64,000 nt of DNA, taken from positions 16,406-80,405 of the forward strand of contig JAIQFH010000034.1 of assembly GCA_020073385.1 (NCBI GenBank), read 5' to 3'. Both the position numbers and the translations under genes were made by a program. Of the stretch, positions 41,654 through 50,916 are shown one piece after another (within the stretch, counting starts at the first letter, position 1; each line of letters starts with the position of its first letter). This stretch comes from Terriglobia bacterium (GTDB taxonomy: Bacteria; Acidobacteriota; Terriglobia; Terriglobales; Acidobacteriaceae). Under the pieces are notes generated by a model. It searched no databases. It worked only from the letters and a program-made list of their open reading frames with translations, and was not told the origin of the DNA.

Positions 41654-44600
41654 ATGAATAGTGTCGTCATCACTACCGCCGTAGTGCCCGGGTTCGTTTC
41701 GGTTCTGCTGTTTCTCGTCTTTACATATCTTCACGAGCAGAGCCGCCAACCCTACTTCCGTGCATGGCAACTGGCGTGGGCAGCCTACTCGCTGCATTAT
41801 GTGCTCGACACGTTTCCGTCGTCTTCGGTGGCGTTCTTCATCAGCCAGCTTTTCCTGGTCGCAATGGCGCTATGCATTTTCGTGTCCACCAGGCTGATGC
41901 GAGGGCCTTCGCAATTCCGCTGGTACGACGCCGCGGTGGGGGCCGGCGGAGTGATCCTCGCGCTCCTCACACTGCACGGCCACATTATCTACGGCGTATT
42001 TCGTCCCGATGTTCAACCCGCGATCCAGTTGGGTATCGGGCTTGCTGCCATCCTGTTGTACTCCTCGGCAGTTTTCTATGTGAACGGCCACAAGCGCGGA
42101 TCGCTGGCCTTCCAGGTGTTGGCCTTTGCATTGGCTCTCTGGGGCGTGCTGATGGGAGTCGGACAGATCCAGAATCCGTGGATGGAGATGTTCGGCAACG
42201 CCAGCCGGCTTTTCGGCCCGGTTCCCCAGATGCTGCTGGGCATCGCGATGGTCATGGTGTTGTTCGAAAACCAGCGCAATGCAGTACAGGAGAATACTCT
42301 GGCGCTCTCGACGCTGGGAGCCGACCCGCGCCGTCTGCTGTTTGCCGAGGATCTTGTGCCGAATATGCAAGCCGCGCTGGAACGGCTGCGAACGGCCCTG
42401 CCCATCGACCGCGCCGCCATCGTGATCAGTGAACGCTGGCGTGGCCTGCTGCCCTCGGTACAACAGAATTTCCCGTCCGGTTTTCTGGAAGCGCTCGAAA
42501 CCACCGGCGCCGGAGATTACATCTCGGAACTCGCTTTTCGCCACAGCGGCATCTACACGGTGCACGATGTTGCAGAAATGACCGAGCCGCTTCCCGTGGG
42601 ATACAGGGAAGCATTTTCCGAATTCAAGCGCATCCTTGCCGAAGCCGGCGTCAAGCATCTGACAGCCGTCAACCTGCAGACTCGCGACCACAATTTCGGC
42701 GTCATCCTCTTTCCACATGCCGAGCGCCGTGCCTTTGGCTCGTCCGGTCCTCGCCTGATGGTTGGATTGGCACTGCAGCTTGGCCTCACGCTCGAGAACT
42801 ACGTGCTCAGCCATGATGCCTACCGGCGCACCAAAGAATACGAACTGCTGACCGAGATCGGAAAGGCCATCAGCTCGCGTCTCGATCAGGACGAAATCCT
42901 TCGCACCATCCAAGTCGAATTGGGACAAATCTTCGACACCAGCCACTTTTACATCGCCTTCCAGGAGGCGGAAGAGATCCGATTTGAACTGGAAGTGCGC
43001 GACAATCGCGAGCTTCCCAAGCGCACTCGGGAACTACGAAATGCTTTCACCGAGTATGTCATCCGGACAGGCGAACCGCTGCTGATTCGCTCCGATCTGG
43101 AAGCCACGCGCCAGCGTCTGGGCATCTCTCACGTTCCGAAGCGACCGGCAAAATGCCTGATCGCGGCCCCGATTTTTCTGGGGAACAAAGCCTCGGGAAT
43201 TATGGTCGCTATGAATCCCGACCGCGAATTCGTCTTCGAGCAGCGCGACCTCGACGTGCTGGTCACCGCCGCAGGACAAGTCTCCGTCGCGGTGGAGAAT
43301 GCTCGCCTGTTTGCGGACGAGCAACGGCGTTCCCGTCAACTGGCATTCCTCAACAACATCTCGCGGACTGCCATTTCCAGCGACGATCCGGTTCACATGC
43401 TGACCGAGATTGCCGGCGAAATTCAAAAGAATTTCAGCTTCGATCACATTGGAATCGGCCTGTTGGACAGGGGAACGAAGGAAGTAGAAATCAAGGCCGA
43501 GGCAGGAGTGACGGCTCACGCCACCGGCAAACGCATTCCCCTCGGCACCGGCATCCTGGGCAGGGTCGCGCGCACGGGCGAGCGGGCTCTCGTCCAAAAC
43601 GCTCTTCCGGGGAATCTGACGAGTATCCTTCCTGAAGCGCGGGCTGTGCTTTGCATCCCGATCACCTATGGTGAGTCGCTGCTCGGGGTGCTCAATGTCG
43701 AAAGCCGCAACGAGAACGCGTTCTCGCCGCAGGATGTGTTGATCCTGAATACGCTGGCGGATTTACTCGCAACCGCCCTGCACAACGCCTTCGTCTTTCA
43801 AAAACTCCAACAGCAGTCCATCACTGACGGCCTGACCGGAATCAAGACGCGCCGCTTTTTCTGGGAAGCGCTGTCGGCGGAGTGGAAGCGCGCCTCACGC
43901 TCGGGACGGCCTTTCTCAGTGGTCCTCATCGACCTGGACAAGTTCAAAGAGGTGAATGATACCCTGGGTCACTTCGAAGGTGACCTGGTGCTCGCACGCG
44001 TGGGCCGCTTGCTGGAACAGAAATCGCGCCAGTCGAACGTGGTCGCTCGCTATGGCGGCGATGAGTTCATCGTGCTCATGCCCGAAACCGGGTCCGAACA
44101 AGCGCAGGTGCTGGCCGAACGCCTGCGCCAATGGCTGGCCACCGATCCTATGTTGGCCGAACATCACATCACGGGCAGTTTTGGGGTGGCAAGCTTCCCC
44201 ATGCATGGCTTTTCCATCGAAGATGTCATCCGCGTCGCCGATGCCGGCATGTACGTCTCCAAGCGTTCGGGCGGCAATCTGGTCTCGACCGCGCAGGAGT
44301 ATGTCGAAGGCGAGGACTTCGCCCGCCAGCGCCAGCAGATTTCGGCCTACATCGAAGGCTTCCTGCAGCGTGAACGCACCGGGCCGGAACAACTTGAGGA
44401 ACTGACCTCCACATTGTTCAAACTGTGCGGCGGGGAGCAAGACTGCAAAGTGCAGTTGCTCAGAGAAGCCATCGAATCCCTGAGCCGAGCCGCTGAGTCC
44501 CGCGAAGTTTCCACCGCGGGACATGGCGACATGGTGGCTCGCTACAGTGAAGTCATCGCCCGCGCCTTAGGCCTGTCGTCAGAAGAGACTGCGGATCTTG

Positions 44601-45034
44601 TTTTCGCAGCACGCGTTCATGACGTGGGGAAGATTTTCGTTTCGGAGCAGATCCTCAACAAACCGGGACCGCTCACGGACGAAGAATTCTTTCAGGTGAA
44701 GCTGCATCCCCACATCGGAGCCGAGATCGTGGGAAAGATCCCGCACTCTGACATGATGCGCGAGGCGATCGAGCACCATCATCAGCGCTTCGATGGCTCA
44801 GGATATCCGGATGGCCTTCGCGGCGAACAAATTCCACTCTGGGCGCGCATCATCGGACTCGCCGACGCCTACGCCAACATGGTCACCGAGCAGTCGTTTT
44901 CTGCCGCCCGAACGCCCGATCAGGCGTTAGACGAATTGTCGAAGATGAGTGGCACCCGCTTCGATGGCATGCTCGTGCGCCTGCTCATACGCGGACTGAA
45001 AGCGGAGCGCACTTCCTCAAGCCCCGGCGTTTGA
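41654..45034 (+). CDS. Membrane sensor with GAF domains, GGDEF and HD-GYP (c-di-GMP turnover)
   Basis: 1126 aa. Residues 1-210 hold about seven hydrophobic helices. They are followed by two or three GAF-like domains (about 225-730; e.g. KRPAKCLIAAPIFLGNKASGIMVAMN and RAVLCIPITYGESLLGVLNVES). The diguanylate cyclase domain has the intact signature RYGGDEFIVLMPE, preceded by SVVLIDLDKFKEVNDTLGHFEGD. The HD-GYP domain has ARVHDVGKIFVSEQIL, HPHIGAEIV, HHHQRFDGSGYPDGLRGEQIPLWARII. Both active sites look competent, so the protein could make and degrade c-di-GMP depending on signals. It stands alone; a 217-bp leader precedes it. Confidence 0.94.
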   Translation: MNSVVITTAVVPGFVSVLLFLVFTYLHEQSRQPYFRAWQLAWAAYSLHYVLDTFPSSSVAFFISQLFLVAMALCIFVSTRLMRGPSQFRWYDAAVGAGGVILALLTLHGHIIYGVFRPDVQPAIQLGIGLAAILLYSSAVFYVNGHKRGSLAFQVLAFALALWGVLMGVGQIQNPWMEMFGNASRLFGPVPQMLLGIAMVMVLFENQRNAVQENTLALSTLGADPRRLLFAEDLVPNMQAALERLRTALPIDRAAIVISERWRGLLPSVQQNFPSGFLEALETTGAGDYISELAFRHSGIYTVHDVAEMTEPLPVGYREAFSEFKRILAEAGVKHLTAVNLQTRDHNFGVILFPHAERRAFGSSGPRLMVGLALQLGLTLENYVLSHDAYRRTKEYELLTEIGKAISSRLDQDEILRTIQVELGQIFDTSHFYIAFQEAEEIRFELEVRDNRELPKRTRELRNAFTEYVIRTGEPLLIRSDLEATRQRLGISHVPKRPAKCLIAAPIFLGNKASGIMVAMNPDREFVFEQRDLDVLVTAAGQVSVAVENARLFADEQRRSRQLAFLNNISRTAISSDDPVHMLTEIAGEIQKNFSFDHIGIGLLDRGTKEVEIKAEAGVTAHATGKRIPLGTGILGRVARTGERALVQNALPGNLTSILPEARAVLCIPITYGESLLGVLNVESRNENAFSPQDVLILNTLADLLATALHNAFVFQKLQQQSITDGLTGIKTRRFFWEALSAEWKRASRSGRPFSVVLIDLDKFKEVNDTLGHFEGDLVLARVGRLLEQKSRQSNVVARYGGDEFIVLMPETGSEQAQVLAERLRQWLATDPMLAEHHITGSFGVASFPMHGFSIEDVIRVADAGMYVSKRSGGNLVSTAQEYVEGEDFARQRQQISAYIEGFLQRERTGPEQLEELTSTLFKLCGGEQDCKVQLLREAIESLSRAAESREVSTAGHGDMVARYSEVIARALGLSSEETADLVFAARVHDVGKIFVSEQILNKPGPLTDEEFFQVKLHPHIGAEIVGKIPHSDMMREAIEHHHQRFDGSGYPDGLRGEQIPLWARIIGLADAYANMVTEQSFSAARTPDQALDELSKMSGTRFDGMLVRLLIRGLKAERTSSSPGV

Positions 45035-45088
45035 TGTTGGCATTGAGATTCTTGCCGCTCCAGAAAATTTCTGAACATGTCCCTACAG

Positions 45089-45188
45089 TTGTCATTCCGA
45101 AACGGCGTAGCCGATGAGGAATCTGCTGTCGCCTGCAGCGTAACGATGCGGGCCACGAGCAGATTCCTCCCTCCGGTCGGAATGACAA
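45089..45188. repeat. Dispersed repeat, family B
   Basis: TTGTCATTCCGAAACGGCG on the left and CCGGTCGGAATGACAA on the right, with AGGAATCTGCTGTC and AGCAGATTCCTCCC inner arms, between two plus-strand genes. Confidence 0.88.
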
Positions 45189-45252
45189 ATGCACGGTGGC
45201 TGACGACGGTCCGCTGGTTCCCCGCGCGCCCGATGCGGTAGGCTATTCGGTC

Positions 45253-46032
45253 ATGTCAATCCCTCTCTCCCTCTCCGGTAAAGTCGCTCTTATCTCCGGT
45301 GGCTCTCGTGGCATCGGCGCAGCCACAGTGCGCATGTTCGCGGCTGCCGACGCGAAAGTCGCCTTCAGTTATCGCAGCGCCCGCTCTCCGGCCGAGACCT
45401 TGGCGAAAGAGTGCGGACGCAACGTCCTTCCGATCGCCTCCGACCTGAACAGTCCCGACGCAGCACGTTCTCTGGTGGCGCAGACCGTCGAGCACTTCGG
45501 TCGTCTCGACATCCTCATTGCCAATCACGGCGTGTGGCCGGTTGAGGATGTCCCCATCGAGCGCATGTCGGACGAGCAGTGGCGTTCAACGATGTCGATC
45601 AATCTCGATGGCGTCTTTGGCCTGGTGAAGCACGCCGTGGCTCAGATGAAAGCCCAGCCGCGTACGGATGGCCCCGCCGGACACATTGTGCTCATCAGTT
45701 CGACCAGCGGCCAGCGCGGAGAGGCCTATCACTGCGACTATTCCGCCACCAAGGGCGCGCTCATCAGCATGACGAAGGGCCTGTCCACGGAACTCGCCTC
45801 GGCCGGAATCTACGTGAATTGCGTCGCGCCGGGTTGGATCGATACCGACATGAGCTCCGAAGCTCTTGAGGATCCAAAAAGCGGAGAGCAGATTCTGCGC
45901 ACGATTCCTTTGGGGCGCGTAGGCAAACCCGAAGAGATTGCCGCCCCCGTGCTGTTCCTGTGTACTCAACACGCCAGCTTCATCACAGGGGAAGTATTCA
46001 ACGTAAATGGAGGAGCGGTCCTGGCGGGCTAG
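45253..46032 (+). CDS. SDR family oxidoreductase, FabG-like
   Basis: 259 aa from the ATG at 45253 (MSIPLSLSGKVALISGGSRGIGAATVRMFAA). The classical SDR motifs are SGGSRGIG (NADP binding), ANHGVWP (NNAG-like), the catalytic Ser in HIVLISSTSGQRG and Y-x-x-x-K in CDYSATKGALISMTKG, and PGWIDTDMSS. Its length and motifs fit 3-oxoacyl-ACP reductase-like enzymes, but an isolated SDR of this type could reduce or oxidise many substrates. A 19-residue upstream extension overlaps non-conserved sequence. Confidence 0.9.
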   Translation: MSIPLSLSGKVALISGGSRGIGAATVRMFAAADAKVAFSYRSARSPAETLAKECGRNVLPIASDLNSPDAARSLVAQTVEHFGRLDILIANHGVWPVEDVPIERMSDEQWRSTMSINLDGVFGLVKHAVAQMKAQPRTDGPAGHIVLISSTSGQRGEAYHCDYSATKGALISMTKGLSTELASAGIYVNCVAPGWIDTDMSSEALEDPKSGEQILRTIPLGRVGKPEEIAAPVLFLCTQHASFITGEVFNVNGGAVLAG

Positions 46033-46053
46033 CTTTGCCGAAGCATGCCTGGG

Positions 46054-46096
46054 TGCCCCAACCTTGTCGCGTTTTGTGCGATAGGGTGGGGATTTT
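46054..46096. repeat. Dispersed hairpin repeat (GGTGCCCCA...GTGGGG)
   Basis: CTGGGTGCCCCAACCTTGTC followed by GCGTTTTGTGCGATAGGGTGGGG, an imperfect hairpin of the GTGCCCCAC/GTGGGG class. A related block occurs inside the MBL gene (GGGTGCCCCACTTGTGG at 3180). Nothing else is recognised in the 46033-46321 gap. Confidence 0.65.
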
Positions 46097-46321
46097 GACT
46101 TTCTTTCAGGACCAAGAAGCAGGCCCGAGAGTCTCGCGAGACCGTCAGGGCACGTCGTGGCAGCAACCGTAGAATCAGATCCAGACCATAAAATTGGCAG
46201 CCTCCAGCTTGCTTTCCCCAGTGTTCCTGCATCCAACGGTTGAGAGGAGCATTGATTGTCCGCAGCCGAAAGTCCACAGGAAACGCTACAATTCTGATTG
46301 CGTGATCCATCCCTAAACGGA

Positions 46322-47194
46322 ATGAAACTGTTCTTCACGATTCTGGTGTTGGTGTGCTCGGCCTGCTCCCAGAGCGGAGGACAGACCCAGAGCGCTGCCG
46401 CTCCTCCGGGTCCGAAAGACGCAGCGAAGCCCTCCTCCTCTTCGATAACGCTAGACAGCGAAGCTGTGCAGAATTCCAACAAGGCCAAGGCCATCATCGA
46501 ACAGGGCATCCAGGCCCTGGGCGGACAAACCTATCTCAACATCCGCGACCGCGAGCAGCAGGGACGCACGTACGGCTTTCACCACGGTACGGCCACCGGC
46601 GGAGGAGCGCTGTTCTGGAGTTTCAGCGAATTTCCCGACAAGGAGCGAGTCGAATTCACGAAAGAGCGCGATATCGCTCAACTTTTCATCGGCGACAAAG
46701 GATACGAGATCACCTTCAAAGGCCCCCATCCGGTCGAGCAGAAAGATCTCGACGACTACCTCCGCCGCCGCCGCTTCGCTCTCGACCGCATCCTTCGCAC
46801 CTGGCTGAACGATCCCGGCGTAGTCATGCTCTTTGAAGGCAATGCCATCGCAGCGCAGCACCCGGCGCTTCAGGTGACACTGGTGAATGCACAGAACGAA
46901 AGTGTGACGCTCTATTTCGACGCCGACTCGCACCTTCCCATCAAGAAGTCTTTCGAATGGCGCGATCCGGTGGACAAGCAAAAAAATCTGGAAGAGGAAG
47001 TCTATGAGAACTACCGGTCGGTGTCGGGCATCATGGCTCCCTACAACGTCACGCGATATTTCAACGGCGACATGTCCAACCAGCGCTTTCTGAACTCCGT
47101 AACCATCAATCAGGGTCTTGATCCCGCAATGTTCGATCCCAACTCGGGCTACGATCCCAATAGACAACTCAAGCCGAACAAGTCAAAAAAGTAA
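46322..47194 (+). CDS. Exported protein of unknown function, probable lipoprotein
   Basis: 290 aa from the ATG at 46322 (MKLFFTILVLVCSACSQSGG). The hydrophobic segment ends in CSAC, a weak lipobox. A Ser/Pro/Ala-rich linker (residues 20-50) precedes an all-beta domain that begins AKAIIEQGIQALGGQTYLNIRDREQQGRTYGF and continues LYFDADSHLPIKKSFEWRDPVDKQKNLEEEVYENYRSVSGIMAPYNVTRYFNGDMSNQRFLNSVTIN. The pattern D-x-x-S/T-x-L-P-x-K ... E-x-x-Y-x-x-Y resembles LolA/outer-membrane lipoprotein-sorting-type folds found in many acidobacterial exported proteins. I do not assign a function. Confidence 0.8.
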   Translation: MKLFFTILVLVCSACSQSGGQTQSAAAPPGPKDAAKPSSSSITLDSEAVQNSNKAKAIIEQGIQALGGQTYLNIRDREQQGRTYGFHHGTATGGGALFWSFSEFPDKERVEFTKERDIAQLFIGDKGYEITFKGPHPVEQKDLDDYLRRRRFALDRILRTWLNDPGVVMLFEGNAIAAQHPALQVTLVNAQNESVTLYFDADSHLPIKKSFEWRDPVDKQKNLEEEVYENYRSVSGIMAPYNVTRYFNGDMSNQRFLNSVTINQGLDPAMFDPNSGYDPNRQLKPNKSKK

Positions 47195-47390
47195 TCCTTC
47201 TGACGTTAGAGAATAGAGCCACGCGCTCCTCTATATCGCTAATTCTAAATGCCTTACTTCGACGTTCGACTGGGATTGTGAATGCCCCCAAACCCCCGAC
47301 GTCGAGCCACGAACTGTGGCTTTGTTACCACAGACGGTTTTCTGGTGCGGGGCTGTAGTCTGTTACCTTAATCGACAATCCTAATACCCG

Positions 47391-48305
47391 TTGACGTACG
47401 AGCAGACAATTCGCGCCGCTGCGGCCTGCAGCGGCATTGGCTTACATAGCGGCGCCCCAGTGTCAATGCGCATTCTGCCCGCTCCTTCGGGGACGGGCAT
47501 CGTGTTCCGCCGGATCGACCTAGACGGCTTCGAGATCGAGGCCGTCAGCCGCAACGTTGCCCGCGTCAGCTACGCCACGAGCCTTATGAAGAAGGGCGTG
47601 CTCATCTCCACCACCGAGCACGTGCTCTCCGCCTTTATCGGCCTCGGAATCGATAACGCCATCGTCGAGCTCGACAATCTTGAACTCCCCATTCTCGACG
47701 GCAGCGCTAAACCTTTCGTCGACATGATCCGCAAGGCCGGCATTCGCAAGCAGCGGCGGGCCCGCAAGTATCTCAAGATCCGCCGCGAAGTCGAGATGCG
47801 CGAGGGCAACAAGTTCATCGCCGTCTACCCAGCCGATTCGTATTCGGTTTCCTACTCGATCAACTTCCCGCATCCTCTGATCGGAAAAGAAACCTTTCAG
47901 GTGGAACTGACCAACGGAAGCTATCTGAAACACATTGCGCCGGCACGCACTTTCGGCTCGCGCGAAGACGAGCAGGCTATGCGCGACATGGGGCTGATCC
48001 GCGGAGCCTCGCGCGAGAACTGCATTGTCCTCACGCGTGACGGAATCGAAAACGGGCCGCTGCGTTTTTCAGACGAATTCGTCCGCCACAAGGTCCTCGA
48101 CCTGGTCGGTGATTTGGCGCTATTGGGAAAGCAGCTCCTAGGGAAAGTGGTGGCCGACCGCGCGGGTCACGCCATGCATACCGCGGTGGTCTCGCGCATC
48201 CTGAGGGACAAGAGCTTGTGGGACGAAGTTACGGTTCCGGAAGAAGCTGAAGACCGCGAGATTCCCCGCCGCTCAGAAGCGGCCGCGGGATCCTCTCTTC
48301 AATAA
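47391..48305 (+). CDS. lpxC: UDP-3-O-acyl-N-acetylglucosamine deacetylase
   Basis: 304 aa, TTG start (MTYEQTIRAAAACSGIGLHSGAPVSMRILPA), the regular LpxC N-terminus. Zinc ligands: His in ISTTEHVLSAFIGLGIDNA, and His and Asp in FVRHKVLDLVGDLALLG. The basic/catalytic His lies in DRAGHAMHTAVV. LpxC deacetylates UDP-3-O-acyl-GlcNAc, the committed step of lipid A synthesis, so the organism has an LPS outer membrane. No other lpx gene is adjacent. The C-terminal 20 residues (PEEAEDREIPRRSEAAAGSSLQ) are a non-conserved tail. Confidence 0.95.
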   Translation: MTYEQTIRAAAACSGIGLHSGAPVSMRILPAPSGTGIVFRRIDLDGFEIEAVSRNVARVSYATSLMKKGVLISTTEHVLSAFIGLGIDNAIVELDNLELPILDGSAKPFVDMIRKAGIRKQRRARKYLKIRREVEMREGNKFIAVYPADSYSVSYSINFPHPLIGKETFQVELTNGSYLKHIAPARTFGSREDEQAMRDMGLIRGASRENCIVLTRDGIENGPLRFSDEFVRHKVLDLVGDLALLGKQLLGKVVADRAGHAMHTAVVSRILRDKSLWDEVTVPEEAEDREIPRRSEAAAGSSLQ

Positions 48306-48322
48306 GCCCCGGCCTTTCCGTC

Positions 48323-48556
48323 TTAGTCAGCCGGTTCGCAGGGAGCCTCGGTCGCGTCGTTCTGATCGTTCGGCTGTTGTTGCAGTAATCTCTCCAGCTC
48401 TGCCCGGGTCTGGTTGACCATTGCCGTCGCAAACTTCCTTGCCGAGTCCTGCCGTTCCTTCGACAGCTCCTTGACGCGCACATTCAGCAACGGAATGTCT
48501 TCTTCAAACCAGCGCAGCGTCTTTTGTACCTTGGCAATGCGGAATGCGTTCGTCAT
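48323..48556 (-). CDS. Small helical protein, unknown
   Basis: 77 aa from the ATG at 48556 (MTNAFRIAKVQKTLRWFEEDIPLLNVRVKELSKERQDSARKFATAMVNQTRAELERLLQQQ). Amphipathic, charged helices suggest a coiled coil; a disordered acidic tail (NDQNDATEAPCEPAD) follows. A GTG/ATG further upstream would add 19 residues. No family recognised. It sits 18 bp from the convergent lpxC stop. Confidence 0.6.
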   Translation of the reverse strand: MTNAFRIAKVQKTLRWFEEDIPLLNVRVKELSKERQDSARKFATAMVNQTRAELERLLQQQPNDQNDATEAPCEPAD

Positions 48557-48655
48557 CCGATCTTCTCCCAGTTCAACAGCTTTGCGGATGACGACCAAGG
48601 CGCACAAGTCCAAAGGAAGGTTCTCCCTGCGCGTGAACTGAGAATTGGGCCGGGG

Positions 48656-49381
48656 TTACTGCAGTGAGCCGGGCTCGGCCAGACGGTCCTTGGATCCCGG
48701 GAATTCCGCTTCCATGTGGTTGTCGAGCCACTCTTCCAATTGGGATTGAGCGGCCTTCGGCATCGCGTGAAAACGGAGTCCGGCCAGACCTTTCATGTCA
48801 GCCCAGGCAACTTCGGCTTCGACGTCGATGTGGATACTGCTTTCAGGCAATGAGAACTGCAACTGCGGAGTCGCGCCTTTCGGCAGCGCCTCCCGCAGCA
48901 GAAGAGCGATGCCGCCCTCGCTGATGTTGGTGCTGCTCGCACTCAACGTCTTGCCCTCGAGGACCACTTTCACTTGCATCTTTATCGGCTGTCTGAAGTA
49001 TCGGCGACGCTCCTTCAGCATGAAATTCAGCGCGGCGTGGAAGCAGCGCGACGCATTCAGGTTGCTGATGGGTTTCTGCAAGACAAAATTCGCACCCATG
49101 CCGAATGCTTCCTGCGTGGTCGTACGTTTCCCGTTCAGAATGGCGAACGCAACGGAGTTCTTGTTACTGGGAGTGTTCCTCAGGCCCTGCAGCAGGGCCA
49201 GGCCGCCCGTGAGATCGTCGCAGTCCACGACGATGGCATCAAACTTGTCGGAGATCAGCATGTCGGAGCCCGCCCGCACATCCTGGCAGACCTCCACCTC
49301 GATGGACAGCTTTTCAAGCGTGGGCCGGATCACCCGCACCAACTCGGGGTCCTGGCTCAGGAGGAGTGACTCCAACGTCAT
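48656..49381 (-). CDS. Degenerate receiver domain fused to PilZ domain
   Basis: 241 aa. Residues 1-118 resemble a receiver domain: MTLESLLLSQDPELVRVIRPTLEKL, the central FDAIVVDCDDLTGGLALLQ and FVLQKPIS with the conserved Lys. The N-terminal acidic pair that binds Mg is replaced by SQD, so phosphorylation is doubtful. Residues 125-225 form a PilZ domain (ERRRYFRQPIKMQVKVVLEGKTLSASSTNISEGGIALLL with the R-x-x-x-R and N/D-x-S-x-x-G motifs), which binds c-di-GMP. It may act downstream of cyclases such as that at 41654. Confidence 0.88.
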   Translation of the reverse strand: MTLESLLLSQDPELVRVIRPTLEKLSIEVEVCQDVRAGSDMLISDKFDAIVVDCDDLTGGLALLQGLRNTPSNKNSVAFAILNGKRTTTQEAFGMGANFVLQKPISNLNASRCFHAALNFMLKERRRYFRQPIKMQVKVVLEGKTLSASSTNISEGGIALLLREALPKGATPQLQFSLPESSIHIDVEAEVAWADMKGLAGLRFHAMPKAAQSQLEEWLDNHMEAEFPGSKDRLAEPGSLQ

Positions 49382-49538
49382 GCTGTGATTCTAGGAGGAG
49401 ATTGGAGATTCGTGATAGTGACCAAGGTGATGGGCCCTCGGTTGGCGGACTTTGCATGTTATTCAAAACACTGACAGTGCGAAGTCGGCAGATTGTGCAG
49501 CGTGTTCCTCGCGGAGTACAAATGATTTCCAGGCTCTT

Positions 49539-50063
49539 ATGTCGCATCTTGTCTATCTTTCGCTGGGATCGAACATCGGAGATCGCGAGACTGACCTCCG
49601 AGAGGCGATCCAGCGGCTCGAATCCGAAGGAACAGTGCGGTCAGTTTCGTCGGTCTATGAAACCGAGCCCGTCGAGTTCACAGATCAACCGCAATTCCTG
49701 AACTGCGCGGTGGCCCTGGAGACCTCATCAACGCCTGAGCAACTCATGCTGCAGTTGCTTACGATTGAACAGGCAATGGGCCGCCAAAGAATTCAGAAGA
49801 AAGGCCCGCGGACGATCGATCTCGATATTCTGTTATTCGGAGACGAAGTGGTCGACACACCCGGTTTGACGATTCCCCATCCAGCCATGCAACACCGCCG
49901 CTTCGTTCTTGAACCCCTCGCGGAGATCGCACCCGACGCCATTCATCCCGTGCTCAAGAAGACCGTCAGACGATTGTTGGAAGAACTGCCACCCGGACAG
50001 CAAGTGCACAGAGCCCCAGAAAATAGCCACGGATCACACGGATTTTCACGGATCAAGAAATAA
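49539..50063 (+). CDS. folK: 2-amino-4-hydroxy-6-hydroxymethyldihydropteridine pyrophosphokinase
   Basis: 174 aa from the ATG at 49539 (MSHLVYLSLGSNIGDRETDLREAIQRL). HPPK motifs: VSSVYETEPVEFTDQPQFLNCAV, EQAMGRQRIQKKGPRTIDLDILLFGDEVVDTPGLTIPHPAMQHRRFVLEPLAEIAPD. It transfers pyrophosphate from ATP to the pterin in folate synthesis. The last 12 residues (NSHGSHGFSRIKK and around) are encoded by the left arm of the dispersed repeat at 50024, so the C-terminus was probably extended by repeat insertion. Function should be unaffected since the catalytic core is complete before residue 160. Confidence 0.94.
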   Translation: MSHLVYLSLGSNIGDRETDLREAIQRLESEGTVRSVSSVYETEPVEFTDQPQFLNCAVALETSSTPEQLMLQLLTIEQAMGRQRIQKKGPRTIDLDILLFGDEVVDTPGLTIPHPAMQHRRFVLEPLAEIAPDAIHPVLKKTVRRLLEELPPGQQVHRAPENSHGSHGFSRIKK

Positions 50064-50101
50064 AAGAATTCAGATCCGTGCAAATCTGTGAAATCCGTGG
50101 C
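50024..50101. repeat. Dispersed inverted repeat (AGCCACGGATCACACGGATTT)
   Basis: Left arm AGCCACGGATCACACGGATT and right arm AAATCTGTGAAATCCGTGGCT form a long imperfect hairpin. The left arm is within the folK coding sequence and the right arm precedes the convergent zinc-finger gene. Confidence 0.88.
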
Positions 50102-50124
50102 TACGTTTCGGCAGACCCGCCAGG

Positions 50125-50799
50125 TTAAGGGAGGATGATCCGGCTCCCGGCTTCCTGCGGCGAAACCACCGCCGATTCATTCTCGGGAAATTGCGCAAAC
50201 AGAAATTCCACGAAGGCCCGCGACCGCGGACGCCCTGACGTTCTTCCGTGCGCCAAGCGAACCAGGAACACCAAACCCTTCAGCACCTCGGAATCCCGCA
50301 GGCTGGAATAGCCCATGTGCTTCTGCTCCGCCTCACGGTACTCCTTGACCATGTTCTCGACCTCAACGACCGCCCGCCGCTGGGAATCGCTCGTCAGTGG
50401 TGGTTCGTAATGGAGCCCGGAGTTCACGCGCCGTTCGTAGCTTTTGGCCAGCATGGTGAGGGCGGCAATCGAGTCCTGGTCGTGCAGGCTCCGGTCCGAC
50501 CGCGCCGCCTTTGCCAGCGCGTAGGTCAGTCCCATGAGCAGGTGTTCCTTCTCGTACATGAACTGATCCCCGACTTCGATTTGCAGAAACAATCCCGCAG
50601 GATCGATCTGATCTGCCGCGCGCGGTTTCTCGTGCTCGCGGGCCTGCTGCAGATAAGGGCAGTCGCTCGGGCAATCGAGCGTCACCTCCCTCTGCTCGCC
50701 GCAGCACTGCGGACAGATCCGTCCGTGCACGGCCGGACAAAAGCGTTTCTCTTTGCGTGTTTCGCAGATGACGCAACTCAAGACGGCTCCTGCACTCAT
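50125..50799 (-). CDS. Cys-rich zinc-binding-like hypothetical protein
   Basis: 224 aa from the ATG at 50799 (MSAGAVLSCVICETRKEKRFCPAVHGRICPQCCGEQREVTLDCPSDCPYLQQAREHE). Nine cysteines in the first 50 residues (CxxC, CP, CPQCC, CPSDCPY) suggest one or two zinc sites. The rest is helical (FMYEKEHLLMGLTYALAKAARSDRSLHDQDSIAALTMLAKSYERRVNSGLHYEPP) without a recognised domain. The conserved-looking Cys cluster and normal composition support a real gene; function unknown. A frame upstream of the ATG runs into the family F repeat. Confidence 0.82.
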   Translation of the reverse strand: MSAGAVLSCVICETRKEKRFCPAVHGRICPQCCGEQREVTLDCPSDCPYLQQAREHEKPRAADQIDPAGLFLQIEVGDQFMYEKEHLLMGLTYALAKAARSDRSLHDQDSIAALTMLAKSYERRVNSGLHYEPPLTSDSQRRAVVEVENMVKEYREAEQKHMGYSSLRDSEVLKGLVFLVRLAHGRTSGRPRSRAFVEFLFAQFPENESAVVSPQEAGSRIILP

Positions 50800-50827
50800 T
50801 ATTGCATTCGCATCGAATTGGCCGCCA

Positions 50828-50916
50828 ATTTCAGATTTCAGATTGTAGATTGCAGATTGAACTGGCCATTCACGCCCCGAGTCCAATCTTCAATCTGAAA
50901 TCTTCAATCTGAAATC
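50828..50916. repeat. Dispersed repeat, family F
   Basis: TTTCAGATTTCAGATTGTAG with TGCAGATTG on the left and CAATCTTCAATCTGAAATCT with TCAATCTGAAATC on the right, an inverted repeat in the divergent gap before HU. Confidence 0.85.
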
